This document shows positions 1 to 8,365 of a DNA stretch of 64,000 nucleotides, in pieces; the first letter of the stretch is position 1, and every line of letters begins with the position of its first letter. A model generated the notes under the pieces. The model was not told the DNA's origin and did not search any database. It saw nothing but the letters and a program-made list of their open reading frames with translations. Origin of the DNA: CAWJMD01 sp963700925. Lineage in GTDB: Bacteria; Actinomycetota; Actinomycetes; Actinomycetales; CAWJMD01. The stretch is from contig OY969553.1 of assembly GCA_963700925.1 (NCBI GenBank), positions 620,001-684,000 of the forward strand, in the 5' to 3' direction. The position numbers and the translations under genes are program-made.

Positions 1-2
1 TC

Positions 3-155
3 GAGCTCGACGTCGCCGACGCCGGGGCGGCGTTGGTCGCGTCCGAGATCGCGGAGCTGAGGAGCATCGGGGTGGAGCAGCTCGTCACCGCGGCACTCGT
101 CGCCACCATCTGGGCACCCCTCCCAGCATTCCCGGGAATGAGCGAGCTCGCCTGA
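3..155 (+). CDS. C-terminal end of an unidentified protein (partial)
   Basis: An open frame runs in from the left edge of the window and ends at TGA 153-155, giving about 50 residues rich in Ala, Leu, Val and Glu with no motif I recognise. It converges on the TSUP permease gene. The codon choice (G/C in third positions) fits a real actinobacterial gene, but the fragment is too short to name. No function can be assigned. Confidence 0.4.
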   Translation, partial: ELDVADAGAALVASEIAELRSIGVEQLVTAALVATIWAPLPAFPGMSELA

Positions 156-164
156 AGCTCAGGC
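150..164. terminator. Possible small bidirectional hairpin
   Basis: GCCTGA and TCAGGC flank a 3-nt loop between two convergent genes, and the left arm contains the stop codon of the partial gene. The stem is only 6 bp and there is no T tract, so this is a weak call. Confidence 0.25.
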
Positions 165-174
165 ATTGTCGGGC

Positions 175-975
175 TCAGCCGCCCGTGACGACCTGCCATC
201 CGAGACGCAGCACGAGGGCGCCGACCACCACGAGGAAGAAGATCCTGACGAACCGGCTGCCCCGTGAGATCGCCGTCCGCGCACCGAGATAGCTGCCGAG
301 GATGTTCGCCAGCCCCATCCCGACGCCCAGACCCCACAGCACGGCGCCCTGGGGCACGAACACCAGCAGCGCGCCGAGGTTGGTGGCGAAGTTGACGATC
401 TTGGCCTTGGCGCTGGCTTCGAGGAAGGCGTACCCCATCAGGCCGACGAGGGCGAAGACCAGGAACGAGCCGGTACCAGGGCCGAGGATGCCGTCGTAGA
501 AGCCGATCGCGGCACCGGCGAGCCCCGCGGCCACGTGGTGACTTCGTCCCTCGAAGCGCAGCTCGCTGACCTCCCCCATCGACGGCCTCGCCAGGGTGTA
601 GATCGCCACGGCGACAAGGGCAACCACGATGATCGGACGGAAGACCGAGGCTGGCAGCAGGCTCGCGCTCACCGCTCCCCCGACCGATCCGGCCCCCGCG
701 AGAGCGGCCATCGGCAGAGCGGTGCCCAGGTCGGGATGCACGCGCCGGTAGAAGGTCACCGAGCTCGTCGCAGTGCCGCAGAAACTCCCGATCTTGTTGG
801 TGGCCAGCGCCTGCACCGGGCTGATTCCGGGCACCAGCAGCAGTGCGGGGATCTGGACCAGACCGCCGCCTCCCACAACCGCGTCGACGAAACCCGCTGT
901 GACAGCGGCCAACAGCAGCAGGGCGACGCCCCACCAGGGCAGACCGCCGAAGAGATCGGCGAGCAGGCCGCCCAT
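175..975 (-). CDS. TSUP family (TauE/SafE-like) membrane permease
   Basis: This 266-residue, very hydrophobic protein has about eight predicted membrane segments. It has the family pattern of a Gly-rich first helix (VDAVVGGGGLVQIPALL), a short basic loop and a second half-repeat with GxGPGTGSFLVF near residue 165. TSUP proteins export or import sulfite, sulfoacetate or other organosulfur anions, or act as uncharacterised anion permeases. Nothing here fixes the substrate. It starts at ATG 973-975, only 7 nt after the HAD gene stop, and probably forms the tail of a proS-HAD-TSUP transcript. Confidence 0.85.
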   Translation of the reverse strand: MGGLLADLFGGLPWWGVALLLLAAVTAGFVDAVVGGGGLVQIPALLLVPGISPVQALATNKIGSFCGTATSSVTFYRRVHPDLGTALPMAALAGAGSVGGAVSASLLPASVFRPIIVVALVAVAIYTLARPSMGEVSELRFEGRSHHVAAGLAGAAIGFYDGILGPGTGSFLVFALVGLMGYAFLEASAKAKIVNFATNLGALLVFVPQGAVLWGLGVGMGLANILGSYLGARTAISRGSRFVRIFFLVVVGALVLRLGWQVVTGG

Positions 976-982
976 CGACCGA

Positions 983-1741
983 TCAGCGCCAGTCGTCGAC
1001 GACGGCCAGCAGGTCGATCAGTCGATGCACCACCGCGTCGGGCTCGGTGTCGTCGTGCCCGTGCCCCGCCACCTGCTGGTCGATCGGGATGTCGGAGTGC
1101 GGCACGAGAACCGCCCGCATGCCCACTTGCTGCGCACCGTGGATGTCCTCGTAGGGTCGGTCACCGACGTACACCGCGCGCCCTGGGTCGGCAATGCCGA
1201 CGGCGTCGAGTGCTGCGATGAACGCCTCGGGATGCGGCTTGGTCCAAGGGATCTCACTGGAGTACACGTCGCCGTCGACGAGGTCGAGCACCCCGTCGCG
1301 CTCGAACACCGCCCGGTGGTACTCACGCGTCCAGATGGTGTTGGACAGAACGCCGACCTTGAGGCCCCGGTCGCGCAAGCCGCGCCAGAGCTCGGGGATG
1401 TCAGGGTCGGTGACGGTGTGCGGCTCCCAGAACTCCTGGTACGCAGCGAGTCCCGCCTCGTGGCCCTCGTGGTCAAGCTGTGCTCCCGCGGCGGCCAGAA
1501 TCTCCCCGAGCCTCGCACTGGCCCTCTCCTCGCGCCCCACCTTCCAGGCCGCGCTCTCAACCTCCCAGATGCGCGCAGCCAGGTCGCTGGCCTCGTGGGC
1601 GTGCCCGTGGTGGGCCTCGGCGTAGCGCTGCCACTGCGCGGTGAGCTCGATCTCGTGCCAGGGCGTGATGGTGCCGCCCCAGTCGAAGATCACCGCCTCG
1701 ACCGGGCCGAGCTCGCGGTTCTTGCCCACGTCGAGGCTCAC
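983..1741 (-). CDS. HAD-superfamily hydrolase
   Basis: This 252-residue soluble protein has the four HAD motifs: FDWGGT near residues 19-24 (Asp20 as nucleophile), VLSNT (motif II), the Lys of WTKPHPEAF (motif III) and VGDRPYEDIHGA near residues 192-202 (motif IV). An alpha-helical cap rich in Trp and Glu lies between motifs I and II, as in subclass I phosphatases. Motif I reads DxGGT rather than DxDGT, so the usual acid/base Asp two residues after the nucleophile is missing. GTG at 1739-1741 is chosen as the start because it overlaps the proS stop (GTGA) and places motif I at the expected distance from the N terminus. The substrate is unknown. Confidence 0.85.
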   Translation of the reverse strand: MSLDVGKNRELGPVEAVIFDWGGTITPWHEIELTAQWQRYAEAHHGHAHEASDLAARIWEVESAAWKVGREERASARLGEILAAAGAQLDHEGHEAGLAAYQEFWEPHTVTDPDIPELWRGLRDRGLKVGVLSNTIWTREYHRAVFERDGVLDLVDGDVYSSEIPWTKPHPEAFIAALDAVGIADPGRAVYVGDRPYEDIHGAQQVGMRAVLVPHSDIPIDQQVAGHGHDDTEPDAVVHRLIDLLAVVDDWR

Positions 1742-3525
1742 GCGTCGAGCCCGCACACCTGGCGAAGCCGGTGCACCGCTTCTGCGACCGGCACGCCCTC
1801 GCGCTCGCCGCTGCGGCGGTCCTTGATCTCGAAGACGCCGTCCGCGAGGCCCCTTCCCACCGTCACGATCGTCGGGACGCCGATCAGCTCGGCGTCCTTG
1901 AACTTCACGCCGGGGCTCATCTTGAAGCGGTCGTCGAAGAGCACTCGCACACCGGCGTCGTCGAGGTCGGTCGCGAGCTTCTCGGCGGCGGCCCACACGT
2001 CCGCGTCCTTGCCGGTCGCGACCACGTGCACGTCGGCCGGTGCGACCTCGCGCGGCCACACGATGCCGAGCTCGTCGTGGGAGTTCTCCACGATGGCCGC
2101 GACGGCACGGGACACGCCGATGCCGTACGAGCCCATCGTGACGGTGACCAGCTTGCCGTTCTCGTCCAACACCTTGAGGCCGAGCGCGTCGGCGTACTTC
2201 CGTCCGAGCTGGAAGACGTGCCCCATCTCGATGCCTCGCGCCGTCTCGAGCGGGTGACCGCAGCTCGGGCATGCGTCGCCGTCACGTACTTGGGCGGCCT
2301 CGATCGTGCCGTCCGAGTCGTCCTGGCCGACCGCCGGGAAATCGCGGCCGGCGACGAGGTCGACGACATGGTGACCCGGCTCGTCGGAACCGGTGACCCA
2401 GCGGCTGCCGACGCTGACGCGCGAGTCGAGCAGGTACCGGATGCCCGAGGCGTTCTTGCTGCCCAGCACCCCCGGGCCGATGTAGCCCTTGGCGAGCTCG
2501 GGGTGCGCCGCGAAGTCCTCCTCGGTGAAGGGCTCGACCTCGGCCGGCTCCACCTGCGCGGCCAACCGCTTGTCGTCGACCTCGCGGTCGCCCGGCACGC
2601 CGATGGCGAGGGGCTCGCGCGTGCCGTCGGGGTGGCGCAGCACCACCAGCACGTTCTTCAGGGTGTCGGCGGCCTGCCAGGGCCGGTCCTCGCGGGCGAA
2701 GTGGAAGTTGAGGTGGTCGACGAGGGTGTCGATGGTCGGGGTGTCGGGGGTGTCCTCGACGTGGGCGGCCGGTGCGTCGTCGAAGGGGATGTCCTCGGGG
2801 ACCGGCACCTGCACGGCCTCGACGTTGGCGGCGTAGTCACCGGTGGTGCAGCGCACGAAGGTGTCCTCGCCGTTGACCGCCGGCACCAGGAACTCCTCGC
2901 TGGCGGACCCGCCCATCGCGCCCGACATCGCCGCCACGATCACGTACTCGAGGCCGAGCCGGTCGAACGTCTTGATGTAGGCGTCGCGGTGCGCCTGGTA
3001 CGACCGCTCGAGGCCCGCGTCGTCGACGTCGAACGAGTACGAGTCCTTCATCACGAACTCGCGTCCGCGCAGCAGCCCCGCTCGCGGACGCGCCTCGTCG
3101 CGGTACTTGGTCTGGATCTGGTAGATCGCCAGGGGCAGGTCCTTGTACGAGGAGTACAGGTCCTTGACCAGGAGGGTGAAGAGCTCCTCGTGGGTCGGTC
3201 CGAGCAGGTAGTCGGCGCCCCGGCGGTCCTTGAGCCGGAAGATGTTGTCGCCGTACTCGGTCCACCGGTTCGTGGCCTCGTAGGGCTCGCGCGGCAGCAG
3301 CGCCGGGAAGTGCACCTCCTGGAACCCGGCCGCGTCCATCTCCTCGCGGACGATGCGCTCGACGTTGCGGTACACGCGGTAGCCCAGTGGCAGCCAGGAG
3401 TAGATGCCGGGTGCCGTGCGGCGGATGTAGCCGGCCCGCACCAGCAGCCGGTGGCTGGGCACCTCGGCGTCGGCCGGGTCGTCGCGCAGCGTGCGCAGGA
3501 ACAGTGACGACATCCGCAGGATCAT
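1738..3525 (-). CDS. proS: Prolyl-tRNA synthetase, bacterial type
   Basis: This class II aminoacyl-tRNA synthetase attaches proline to tRNA(Pro) in the cytoplasm. It is 595 residues long when started at MILRMSSLFLRTLRDDPADA, the family's usual N terminus; the frame stays open 23 codons upstream, but that part looks non-coding. Visible landmarks are RRTAPGIYSWLPLGYRV, RDEARPRAGLLRGREF with MKDSYSFD (motif 2 region), GSYGIGVSRAVAAIVE (motif 3) and a C-terminal anticodon-binding domain. The roughly 160-residue insertion between motifs 2 and 3 matches the bacterial Ala-tRNA(Pro) editing domain. An alternative start MSSLF lies at 3513. The stop overlaps the start of the HAD gene. Confidence 0.97.
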   Translation of the reverse strand: MILRMSSLFLRTLRDDPADAEVPSHRLLVRAGYIRRTAPGIYSWLPLGYRVYRNVERIVREEMDAAGFQEVHFPALLPREPYEATNRWTEYGDNIFRLKDRRGADYLLGPTHEELFTLLVKDLYSSYKDLPLAIYQIQTKYRDEARPRAGLLRGREFVMKDSYSFDVDDAGLERSYQAHRDAYIKTFDRLGLEYVIVAAMSGAMGGSASEEFLVPAVNGEDTFVRCTTGDYAANVEAVQVPVPEDIPFDDAPAAHVEDTPDTPTIDTLVDHLNFHFAREDRPWQAADTLKNVLVVLRHPDGTREPLAIGVPGDREVDDKRLAAQVEPAEVEPFTEEDFAAHPELAKGYIGPGVLGSKNASGIRYLLDSRVSVGSRWVTGSDEPGHHVVDLVAGRDFPAVGQDDSDGTIEAAQVRDGDACPSCGHPLETARGIEMGHVFQLGRKYADALGLKVLDENGKLVTVTMGSYGIGVSRAVAAIVENSHDELGIVWPREVAPADVHVVATGKDADVWAAAEKLATDLDDAGVRVLFDDRFKMSPGVKFKDAELIGVPTIVTVGRGLADGVFEIKDRRSGEREGVPVAEAVHRLRQVCGLDA

Positions 3526-3585
3526 GCGCGCCAGGCTATCGACGCTGCTGGCCTGCTCTGACACGGGTTTCCGCCGGGCACAGTA

Positions 3586-3642
3586 GGGGGACAACTGTGG
3601 GTTCTCATGCCGACCGGGCGTTCACGCCCCACGTTGTCCCCC
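3586..3642. repeat. Diverged copy of the GGGGGACAAC inverted-repeat element
   Basis: Arms gggggacaac (3586-3595) and gttgtccccc (3633-3642) are the same 10-nt arms as those bounding the three tandem copies at 4582-4831, but the interior differs. The right arm lies inside the last codons of the AbiEi-like gene, so the element helped create its C terminus. The two element groups flank that gene on both sides. Confidence 0.75.
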
Positions 3643-4513
3643 TCTTGTGCCCACGCGGCCTGAGCGCCACCGTGTCGGCAATCACTTCACCGACCCACGT
3701 CCGCTCGAACATCACCTGCTCCCACGAGAACCGCAGCACCAACCACCCCGACCGGACCAGCTCGTCGTACCGCCGACAGTCGCGATCGAGCGCTGCCCGA
3801 GTGCCGTGCCACTCGAAGCTGTCTGCTTCGAGTGCGATCTTGCGCTCCGCGTCGCCCAGGTCGACGTAGCCCCTCAGGCCAGGGGTGCTCACGGCGAGCT
3901 GGGGGACGAAGTCGCTCAGGCCGAGGTCGAGCGTGATGGCCCGCAGTGCCGACTCGAAGGGGTTGGCGGCGCGAGCATCAGCATGCGCCGCCACATGCCG
4001 GGCAGTCGCGACGCCCTTGCCTCGGCTGGTTAGGGCAGCGCGCTGCAACTCACGACGGCCCACCAGCCCGCGGCGAAGCGCCGAGTCGGCGATGGCGAGG
4101 CCCTGTTCGAAGGGCATGCTGCGTGCGCAGTCGAGGACTGTTCGCAGCGGGCTCGTCACGCGGCCGAGCACGTCGCCCTCGTCCAAGTTGACCCAGTGCA
4201 GGCGCACGCCGTCAGACGCGGAGGCGTTGGCGCGCTTGCGCACCGTCACATGGGCGACCTTGGGCTCGACCAGGGTGTCCATGAACCACAGCCGAGCAGC
4301 GGATTCGTGCGAGGCCACACCACGCACAACGAGTGCCGACTTCAGCGCATCCGGCGACTTCGGCAAGGAGTAGTTGCCGCGACCGAGGCGGACCACGTCG
4401 CCGTCGCGCACCGCACGCTCGATCGCTCGACGCGGCACGTCCTGTCGAAGTCGCGCCCACGTTGCCGTTCCGCCACAGAGCATCGCGGCTCTGACCACTG
4501 AGTCGTTGTCCAT
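3605..4513 (-). CDS. AbiEi-like / DUF559-type protein
   Basis: This 302-residue protein has an N-terminal winged-helix-like region (residues 1 to about 60, with RAIERAVRDGDVVRLGRGNY) typical of AbiEi-type antitoxin domains. Its C-terminal half resembles DUF559 / very-short-patch-repair-like nuclease folds (GLRGYVDLGDAERKIALEAD, then RSGWLVLRFSWEQVM). Such proteins are abundant in actinobacteria, usually as orphans, and their biochemical role is not established. No AbiEii-like toxin gene is next to it. ATG 4511-4513 is preferred because further upstream the frame runs into the 92-bp repeats. The last residues are encoded by a repeat arm. Confidence 0.75.
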   Translation of the reverse strand: MDNDSVVRAAMLCGGTATWARLRQDVPRRAIERAVRDGDVVRLGRGNYSLPKSPDALKSALVVRGVASHESAARLWFMDTLVEPKVAHVTVRKRANASASDGVRLHWVNLDEGDVLGRVTSPLRTVLDCARSMPFEQGLAIADSALRRGLVGRRELQRAALTSRGKGVATARHVAAHADARAANPFESALRAITLDLGLSDFVPQLAVSTPGLRGYVDLGDAERKIALEADSFEWHGTRAALDRDCRRYDELVRSGWLVLRFSWEQVMFERTWVGEVIADTVALRPRGHKRGTTWGVNARSA

Positions 4514-4581
4514 GCCGCTGAGCCTCTTTGCCCACCGGCTGTCACCGACAGGGCCGACCCGGAGACTGTGGACAAACCAGC

Positions 4582-4831
4582 GGGACAACTGCCCTGTGGA
4601 CGGCGCCAGCCCGCGCCTCGACTCGCGTTGTCCCCCTGGTGTGCCCGCTCGTCCCGGCCGTGGACACAACTGGGGGACAACTGCCCTGTGGACGGCGCCA
4701 GCCCGCGCCTCGACTCGCGTTGTCCCCCTGGTGTGCCCGCTCGTCCCGGCCGTGGACACAACTGGGGGACAACTGGCCTGTGGACCGCGCCAGCCCGCGC
4801 CTCGACTCGCGTTGTCCCCCTGGTGTGCCCG
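4582..4831. repeat. Three tandem 92-bp repeats with internal inverted repeat
   Basis: Units begin at 4582, 4674 and 4766 with an exact 92-bp period; the third is truncated after the right arm. Each has left arm gggggacaac (4672-4681 and 4764-4773; shortened in copy 1) and right arm gttgtccccc (4627-4636, 4719-4728, 4811-4820), separated by 37 nt. A hairpin could form on either strand. The block fills the 328-bp gap between the AbiEi-like gene start (4513) and the GNAT gene stop (4842), where I see no gene. Confidence 0.9.
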
Positions 4832-4841
4832 GTGGTGTGGG

Positions 4842-5699
4842 TCAGAAGAGCACGGTCGCGAAGGTGCCGACGCGGTAGAACCCGGCGCGGCGGTAGGCGG
4901 CGAGCGCGCGGTCGTTGTAGTCGTTCACGTACAGGCTGACCACCGGTACGACGGCGCGGCGGGTCGCGGCGACCACCGCGGCCATGCCCGGTGCGGTGAG
5001 CCCCTGCCCGCGGTGGCGCGGGGCGACCCACACGCCCTGCACCTGTGCGACGCGGCGGCTCAAGGCGCCCAGCTCGGCCTTGAACACGATCTCGCGGCCC
5101 TGCCCGGGCACGTCGTCGATCCGCACGAACGAGCGATGCGTGTCGACGAGCTGCCTGACGCGCGCCTCGTACGAGCCGCTGGAGTCGCCGGTCACGGGCG
5201 AGTAGCCGACCTCCTCGGTGAACATCGCGATGCAGGCGGGCAGGAGCAGGTCCAGGTCGTCTCGCGTACTGAGGCGCACCCGCGGGTCGGCCGGGCACGG
5301 CGAGTCGGTCTCCAGCTGCATCAGCGGCTGCACAGGACGCACGTCGCGCGCAGGGCCCCACTCCGGCTCCAGCAGGCGCCACAGGTCGAGCACGGCCGGG
5401 GCCGGGCCGACGAGTGACGAGCAGCGGCGGCCGTGCGCGAGCGCCTTCTCGGCGAAGGCCTGCACCGCTGCAGGCGTCGCCTCGACCGGCACGATGTTGG
5501 CGCCCGCCCAGCAGGCCGAGACCAGGCTGCCGCGCTCGAAGTAGCCCCAGAGCCGGCCGCCCGTCCGGCCGGCGTCGACACCGGCCGTCTCGACGCGTCC
5601 GGCCACGAACACGTTGGCCACCGGGTCGCGCTCGCACAGCGCGAGCACTCCACGCACGTCGCCGGGGCCGAGCACCTTGACCGACGGTCGGGTCAGCAT
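4842..5699 (-). CDS. GNAT acetyltransferase with N-terminal DUF4081 domain
   Basis: This 285-residue protein combines an N-terminal DUF4081-type domain (to about residue 140; DPVANVFVAGRVE and WGYFERGSLVSACWAGANI) with a C-terminal GNAT fold. The acetyl-CoA pyrophosphate loop is RHRGQGL, just after GVWVAP. The acyl acceptor is unknown. In mycobacteria a homologous gene sits directly after ispG, and the same order dxr - protease - ispG - GNAT is kept here. The start ATG (5697-5699) lies in a short duplicated stretch in which ggtcgggtcagca occurs both at the start codon and about 35 nt upstream. Confidence 0.88.
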   Translation of the reverse strand: MLTRPSVKVLGPGDVRGVLALCERDPVANVFVAGRVETAGVDAGRTGGRLWGYFERGSLVSACWAGANIVPVEATPAAVQAFAEKALAHGRRCSSLVGPAPAVLDLWRLLEPEWGPARDVRPVQPLMQLETDSPCPADPRVRLSTRDDLDLLLPACIAMFTEEVGYSPVTGDSSGSYEARVRQLVDTHRSFVRIDDVPGQGREIVFKAELGALSRRVAQVQGVWVAPRHRGQGLTAPGMAAVVAATRRAVVPVVSLYVNDYNDRALAAYRRAGFYRVGTFATVLF

Positions 5700-5797
5700 G
5701 GCTGCTTCTTGCTGCGCGAGGGTCGGGTCAGCACGACTGCTCCGGGGACCGTCGGGCTGACACAGCGCAGACGGTACTTGCCGCTCTGCTGATCAGG

Positions 5798-6988
5798 TCA
5801 GCCGACGGTGACGGTCGGCGCCCCGGCTGACGCGGGGGACGCAGAGCTGTCGGCGGCAGAGTCGCTGTCGCCCTCCATCGACTCGGCGATGCGCATCGCC
5901 TCCTCGATCAGCGTCTCGACGATCTTCGACTCGGGGACGGTCTTGATCACCTCGCCCTTGACGAAGATCTGACCCTTGCCGTTGCCGGACGCGACGCCGA
6001 GGTCGGCCTCGCGCGCCTCCCCCGGCCCGTTCACCACGCAGCCCATCACGGCGACGCGCAGCGGTACCTCCATGCCCTCGAGGCCGGCCGTGACCTGCTC
6101 GGCGAGGGTGTAGACGTCGACCTGCGCCCGCCCACAGCTCGGGCACGACACGATCTCCAGCTTGCGGGGCCGCAGGTTCAGCGACTGCAGGATCTGGTTG
6201 CCGACCTTGACCTCCTCGACCGGCGGCGCCGACAGCGACACCCGGATCGTGTCCCCGATCCCCTGCGAGAGCAGCGCTCCGAACGCGGTGGCCGACTTGA
6301 TCGTGCCCTGGAAGGCCGGGCCCGCCTCGGTGACCCCGAGGTGCAGCGGCCAGTCACCCCGCTCCGAGAGCAGCTGGTACGCCCGCACCATCACGACCGG
6401 GTCGTTGTGCTTCACCGAGATCTTGAAGTCGTGGAAGTCGTGCTCCTCGAACAGCGACGCCTCCCAGACAGCCGACTCGACCAGGGCCTCAGCGGTGGCC
6501 TTGCCGTGCTTGGCCATCAGCCTCGGGTCGAGCGACCCGGCGTTCACGCCGATCCGGATCGAGACCCCGGCATCGCGTGCGGCGTCGGCGATCTGCTTGA
6601 CCTGGTCGTCGAACTTGCGGATGTTGCCCGGGTTGACGCGGACCGCGGCGCAGCCGGCGTCGATCGCCGCGAAGACGTACTTCGGCTGGAAGTGGATGTC
6701 GGCGATCACGGGGATCTGCGACTTCTGCGCGATGGCCGGCAGCGCCTCCGCGTCGTCCTGGCTCGGGCACGCGACCCTCACGATGTCGCAGCCCGTCGCG
6801 GTCAGCTCGGCGATCTGCTGCAGCGTCGCGTTGATGTCGGTGGTCGGGGTGGTGGTCATCGACTGCACGGACACCGGCGCGTCGCCGCCCACCTCGACCT
6901 TGCCGACCTTGATCTTGCGGGTGGGACGGCGTGGCGCCAGCACAGGCGGTGGCAGGGAAGGCATACCGAGCGAAACCGGGGTCGACAT
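5798..6988 (-). CDS. ispG: 4-hydroxy-3-methylbut-2-enyl diphosphate synthase
   Basis: IspG (GcpE) is a [4Fe-4S] enzyme of the non-mevalonate isoprenoid pathway. It reduces 2-C-methylerythritol 2,4-cyclodiphosphate to HMBPP. The 396-residue protein shows the N-terminal TIM barrel (VGGDAPVSVQSMTTTPTTD, IADIHFQPKYVFAAID, VRVNPGNI) and, in the C-terminal half, the cluster-binding cysteines of CPSCGR and GCVVNGPGEA. The C terminus has a short Ser/Ala-rich extension. The gene stands 27 nt after the site-2 protease gene stop and is probably co-transcribed with it and dxr. Confidence 0.97.
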   Translation of the reverse strand: MSTPVSLGMPSLPPPVLAPRRPTRKIKVGKVEVGGDAPVSVQSMTTTPTTDINATLQQIAELTATGCDIVRVACPSQDDAEALPAIAQKSQIPVIADIHFQPKYVFAAIDAGCAAVRVNPGNIRKFDDQVKQIADAARDAGVSIRIGVNAGSLDPRLMAKHGKATAEALVESAVWEASLFEEHDFHDFKISVKHNDPVVMVRAYQLLSERGDWPLHLGVTEAGPAFQGTIKSATAFGALLSQGIGDTIRVSLSAPPVEEVKVGNQILQSLNLRPRKLEIVSCPSCGRAQVDVYTLAEQVTAGLEGMEVPLRVAVMGCVVNGPGEAREADLGVASGNGKGQIFVKGEVIKTVPESKIVETLIEEAMRIAESMEGDSDSAADSSASPASAGAPTVTVG

Positions 6989-7015
6989 GACTCCAGTATC
7001 GCTCAGCCGTAGACC

Positions 7016-8365
7016 TCAGCCGTAAATGGAGATCGGCCGGACGATGTCCGCGTACAGCAGGATCACGAACATCACGACCATCACCCCCGACACGGCGTAC
7101 ACGAGCGGCAGCGCCTTGGCGACGTCTACCGGTCCCGGGTCGGGACGCTTGCGCAGCTTGGCGATCTGGCGCCGCAGCCCCTCCCAGAGAGCGCCGGCGA
7201 CGTGCCCGCCGTCCAGCGGCAGCAGCGGCAGGAGGTTGAAGACGAACAGGGCCATGTTGAGCGAGCCGAGCACGCCCAGCAGCTGGGACACCTTGTCGCC
7301 CACCGTGATCTCGTCGTACGACGCGATCTCGCCGGTGATGCGCCCCACGCCGACGAGGCCGATCGGGCCGTTCGGGTCGCGCTCCTCGGTGCCGAAGGCG
7401 GCCTGCACCACGTCCACCATCCGCACGGGGAGCTTCACCACGATGCCGACGGTGCGCGCGAAGGCGTCGGCGGTGAAGGCCGGCACGTCCGCGACCGAAG
7501 CCGGTCCCAGCTCGCGGGTCGGGGTCACCCCGACGAAGCCGGCCGTCACGGTCTGCGGCTCGCCATCGGCGCCGAGCACCGCCGTGCCGTCGTCGGCGAG
7601 CTCCACGACCTCGTTCTCCACCGGGGTGATGGTCAGCACCGCGGTCTCGCCGTCGAGGCGCTCGACCACCAGCGTGGTCTCCTCCCCCGCCCGTGCCCGC
7701 ACGAGCTGCTGGACCTGCGACCAGCTGGTGACCGGCTCACCACCGAGCTCTATGACGCGGTCGCCCGGCTTCACCTCGGCTTCTGCAGCGGGGGTCGGCT
7801 CGTCGGCGTCGGTGCAGGGCTCGCGGCCCTCGTCCGCTGTACGCATGCAAGCGCTCACGGTGTCGATCGTGGTGGTGGACACCGGGTTTCGCGGGTCACC
7901 GAAAGCGACCAGCAGGACGGCGAACAGCACGAACGCGATCACCAGGTTCATCAGCGGACCGCCGAGCATGATGATGACCTTGCGGTGCACGGGCAGCTTG
8001 TAGAAGACGCGGTGCTCGTCGCCGGGCTCGATCTCCGAGGCGCTCATGGCGCGCGCGTCCTCGGCGAGGGACTGGAACGTGCCGGTCGACGACGCGCGCA
8101 AGTGGTGCTCGTCCTCACCCGGACGGGGAGGGAACATCCCGATCATGCGGATGTAGCCACCCAGCGGCAGCCACTTGACGCCGTACTCGGTCTCACCGCG
8201 ACGAGTCGACCAGAGGGTGCGACCGAAGCCGACCATGTACTGGGTCACCTTCACGCCGAACCGCTTGGCGGGGACCATGTGACCGATCTCGTGCAGCGCG
8301 ATCGACAGCGCGAGGACGGTCACGAGGATCAGCACCCCGAGCGCGTACTCCAGCCCGTCGATCAC
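7016..8365 (-). CDS. RIP-type site-2 metalloprotease (RseP/Rip1 family)
   Basis: This 449-residue integral membrane M50 protease cleaves membrane-embedded substrates such as anti-sigma factors. Zinc-binding HEIGH is near residue 25 in the first helix (LSIALHEIGHM). A PDZ domain follows in the periplasmic part (VKPGDRVIELGGEPVTSW), and the third zinc ligand lies in LPLLPLDGGH near residue 380. Start GTG 8363-8365 is supported by an AAGGAGGT ribosome-binding site just upstream and by overlap with the dxr stop (GTGA). Position between dxr and ispG matches Rip1 in mycobacteria. Confidence 0.95.
   Translation of the reverse strand: MIDGLEYALGVLILVTVLALSIALHEIGHMVPAKRFGVKVTQYMVGFGRTLWSTRRGETEYGVKWLPLGGYIRMIGMFPPRPGEDEHHLRASSTGTFQSLAEDARAMSASEIEPGDEHRVFYKLPVHRKVIIMLGGPLMNLVIAFVLFAVLLVAFGDPRNPVSTTTIDTVSACMRTADEGREPCTDADEPTPAAEAEVKPGDRVIELGGEPVTSWSQVQQLVRARAGEETTLVVERLDGETAVLTITPVENEVVELADDGTAVLGADGEPQTVTAGFVGVTPTRELGPASVADVPAFTADAFARTVGIVVKLPVRMVDVVQAAFGTEERDPNGPIGLVGVGRITGEIASYDEITVGDKVSQLLGVLGSLNMALFVFNLLPLLPLDGGHVAGALWEGLRRQIAKLRKRPDPGPVDVAKALPLVYAVSGVMVVMFVILLYADIVRPISIYG

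Noticed and set aside
4582..4831. CRISPR-like array
   Set aside because: The units are contiguous 92-bp copies with no variable spacers, and no cas genes are near.
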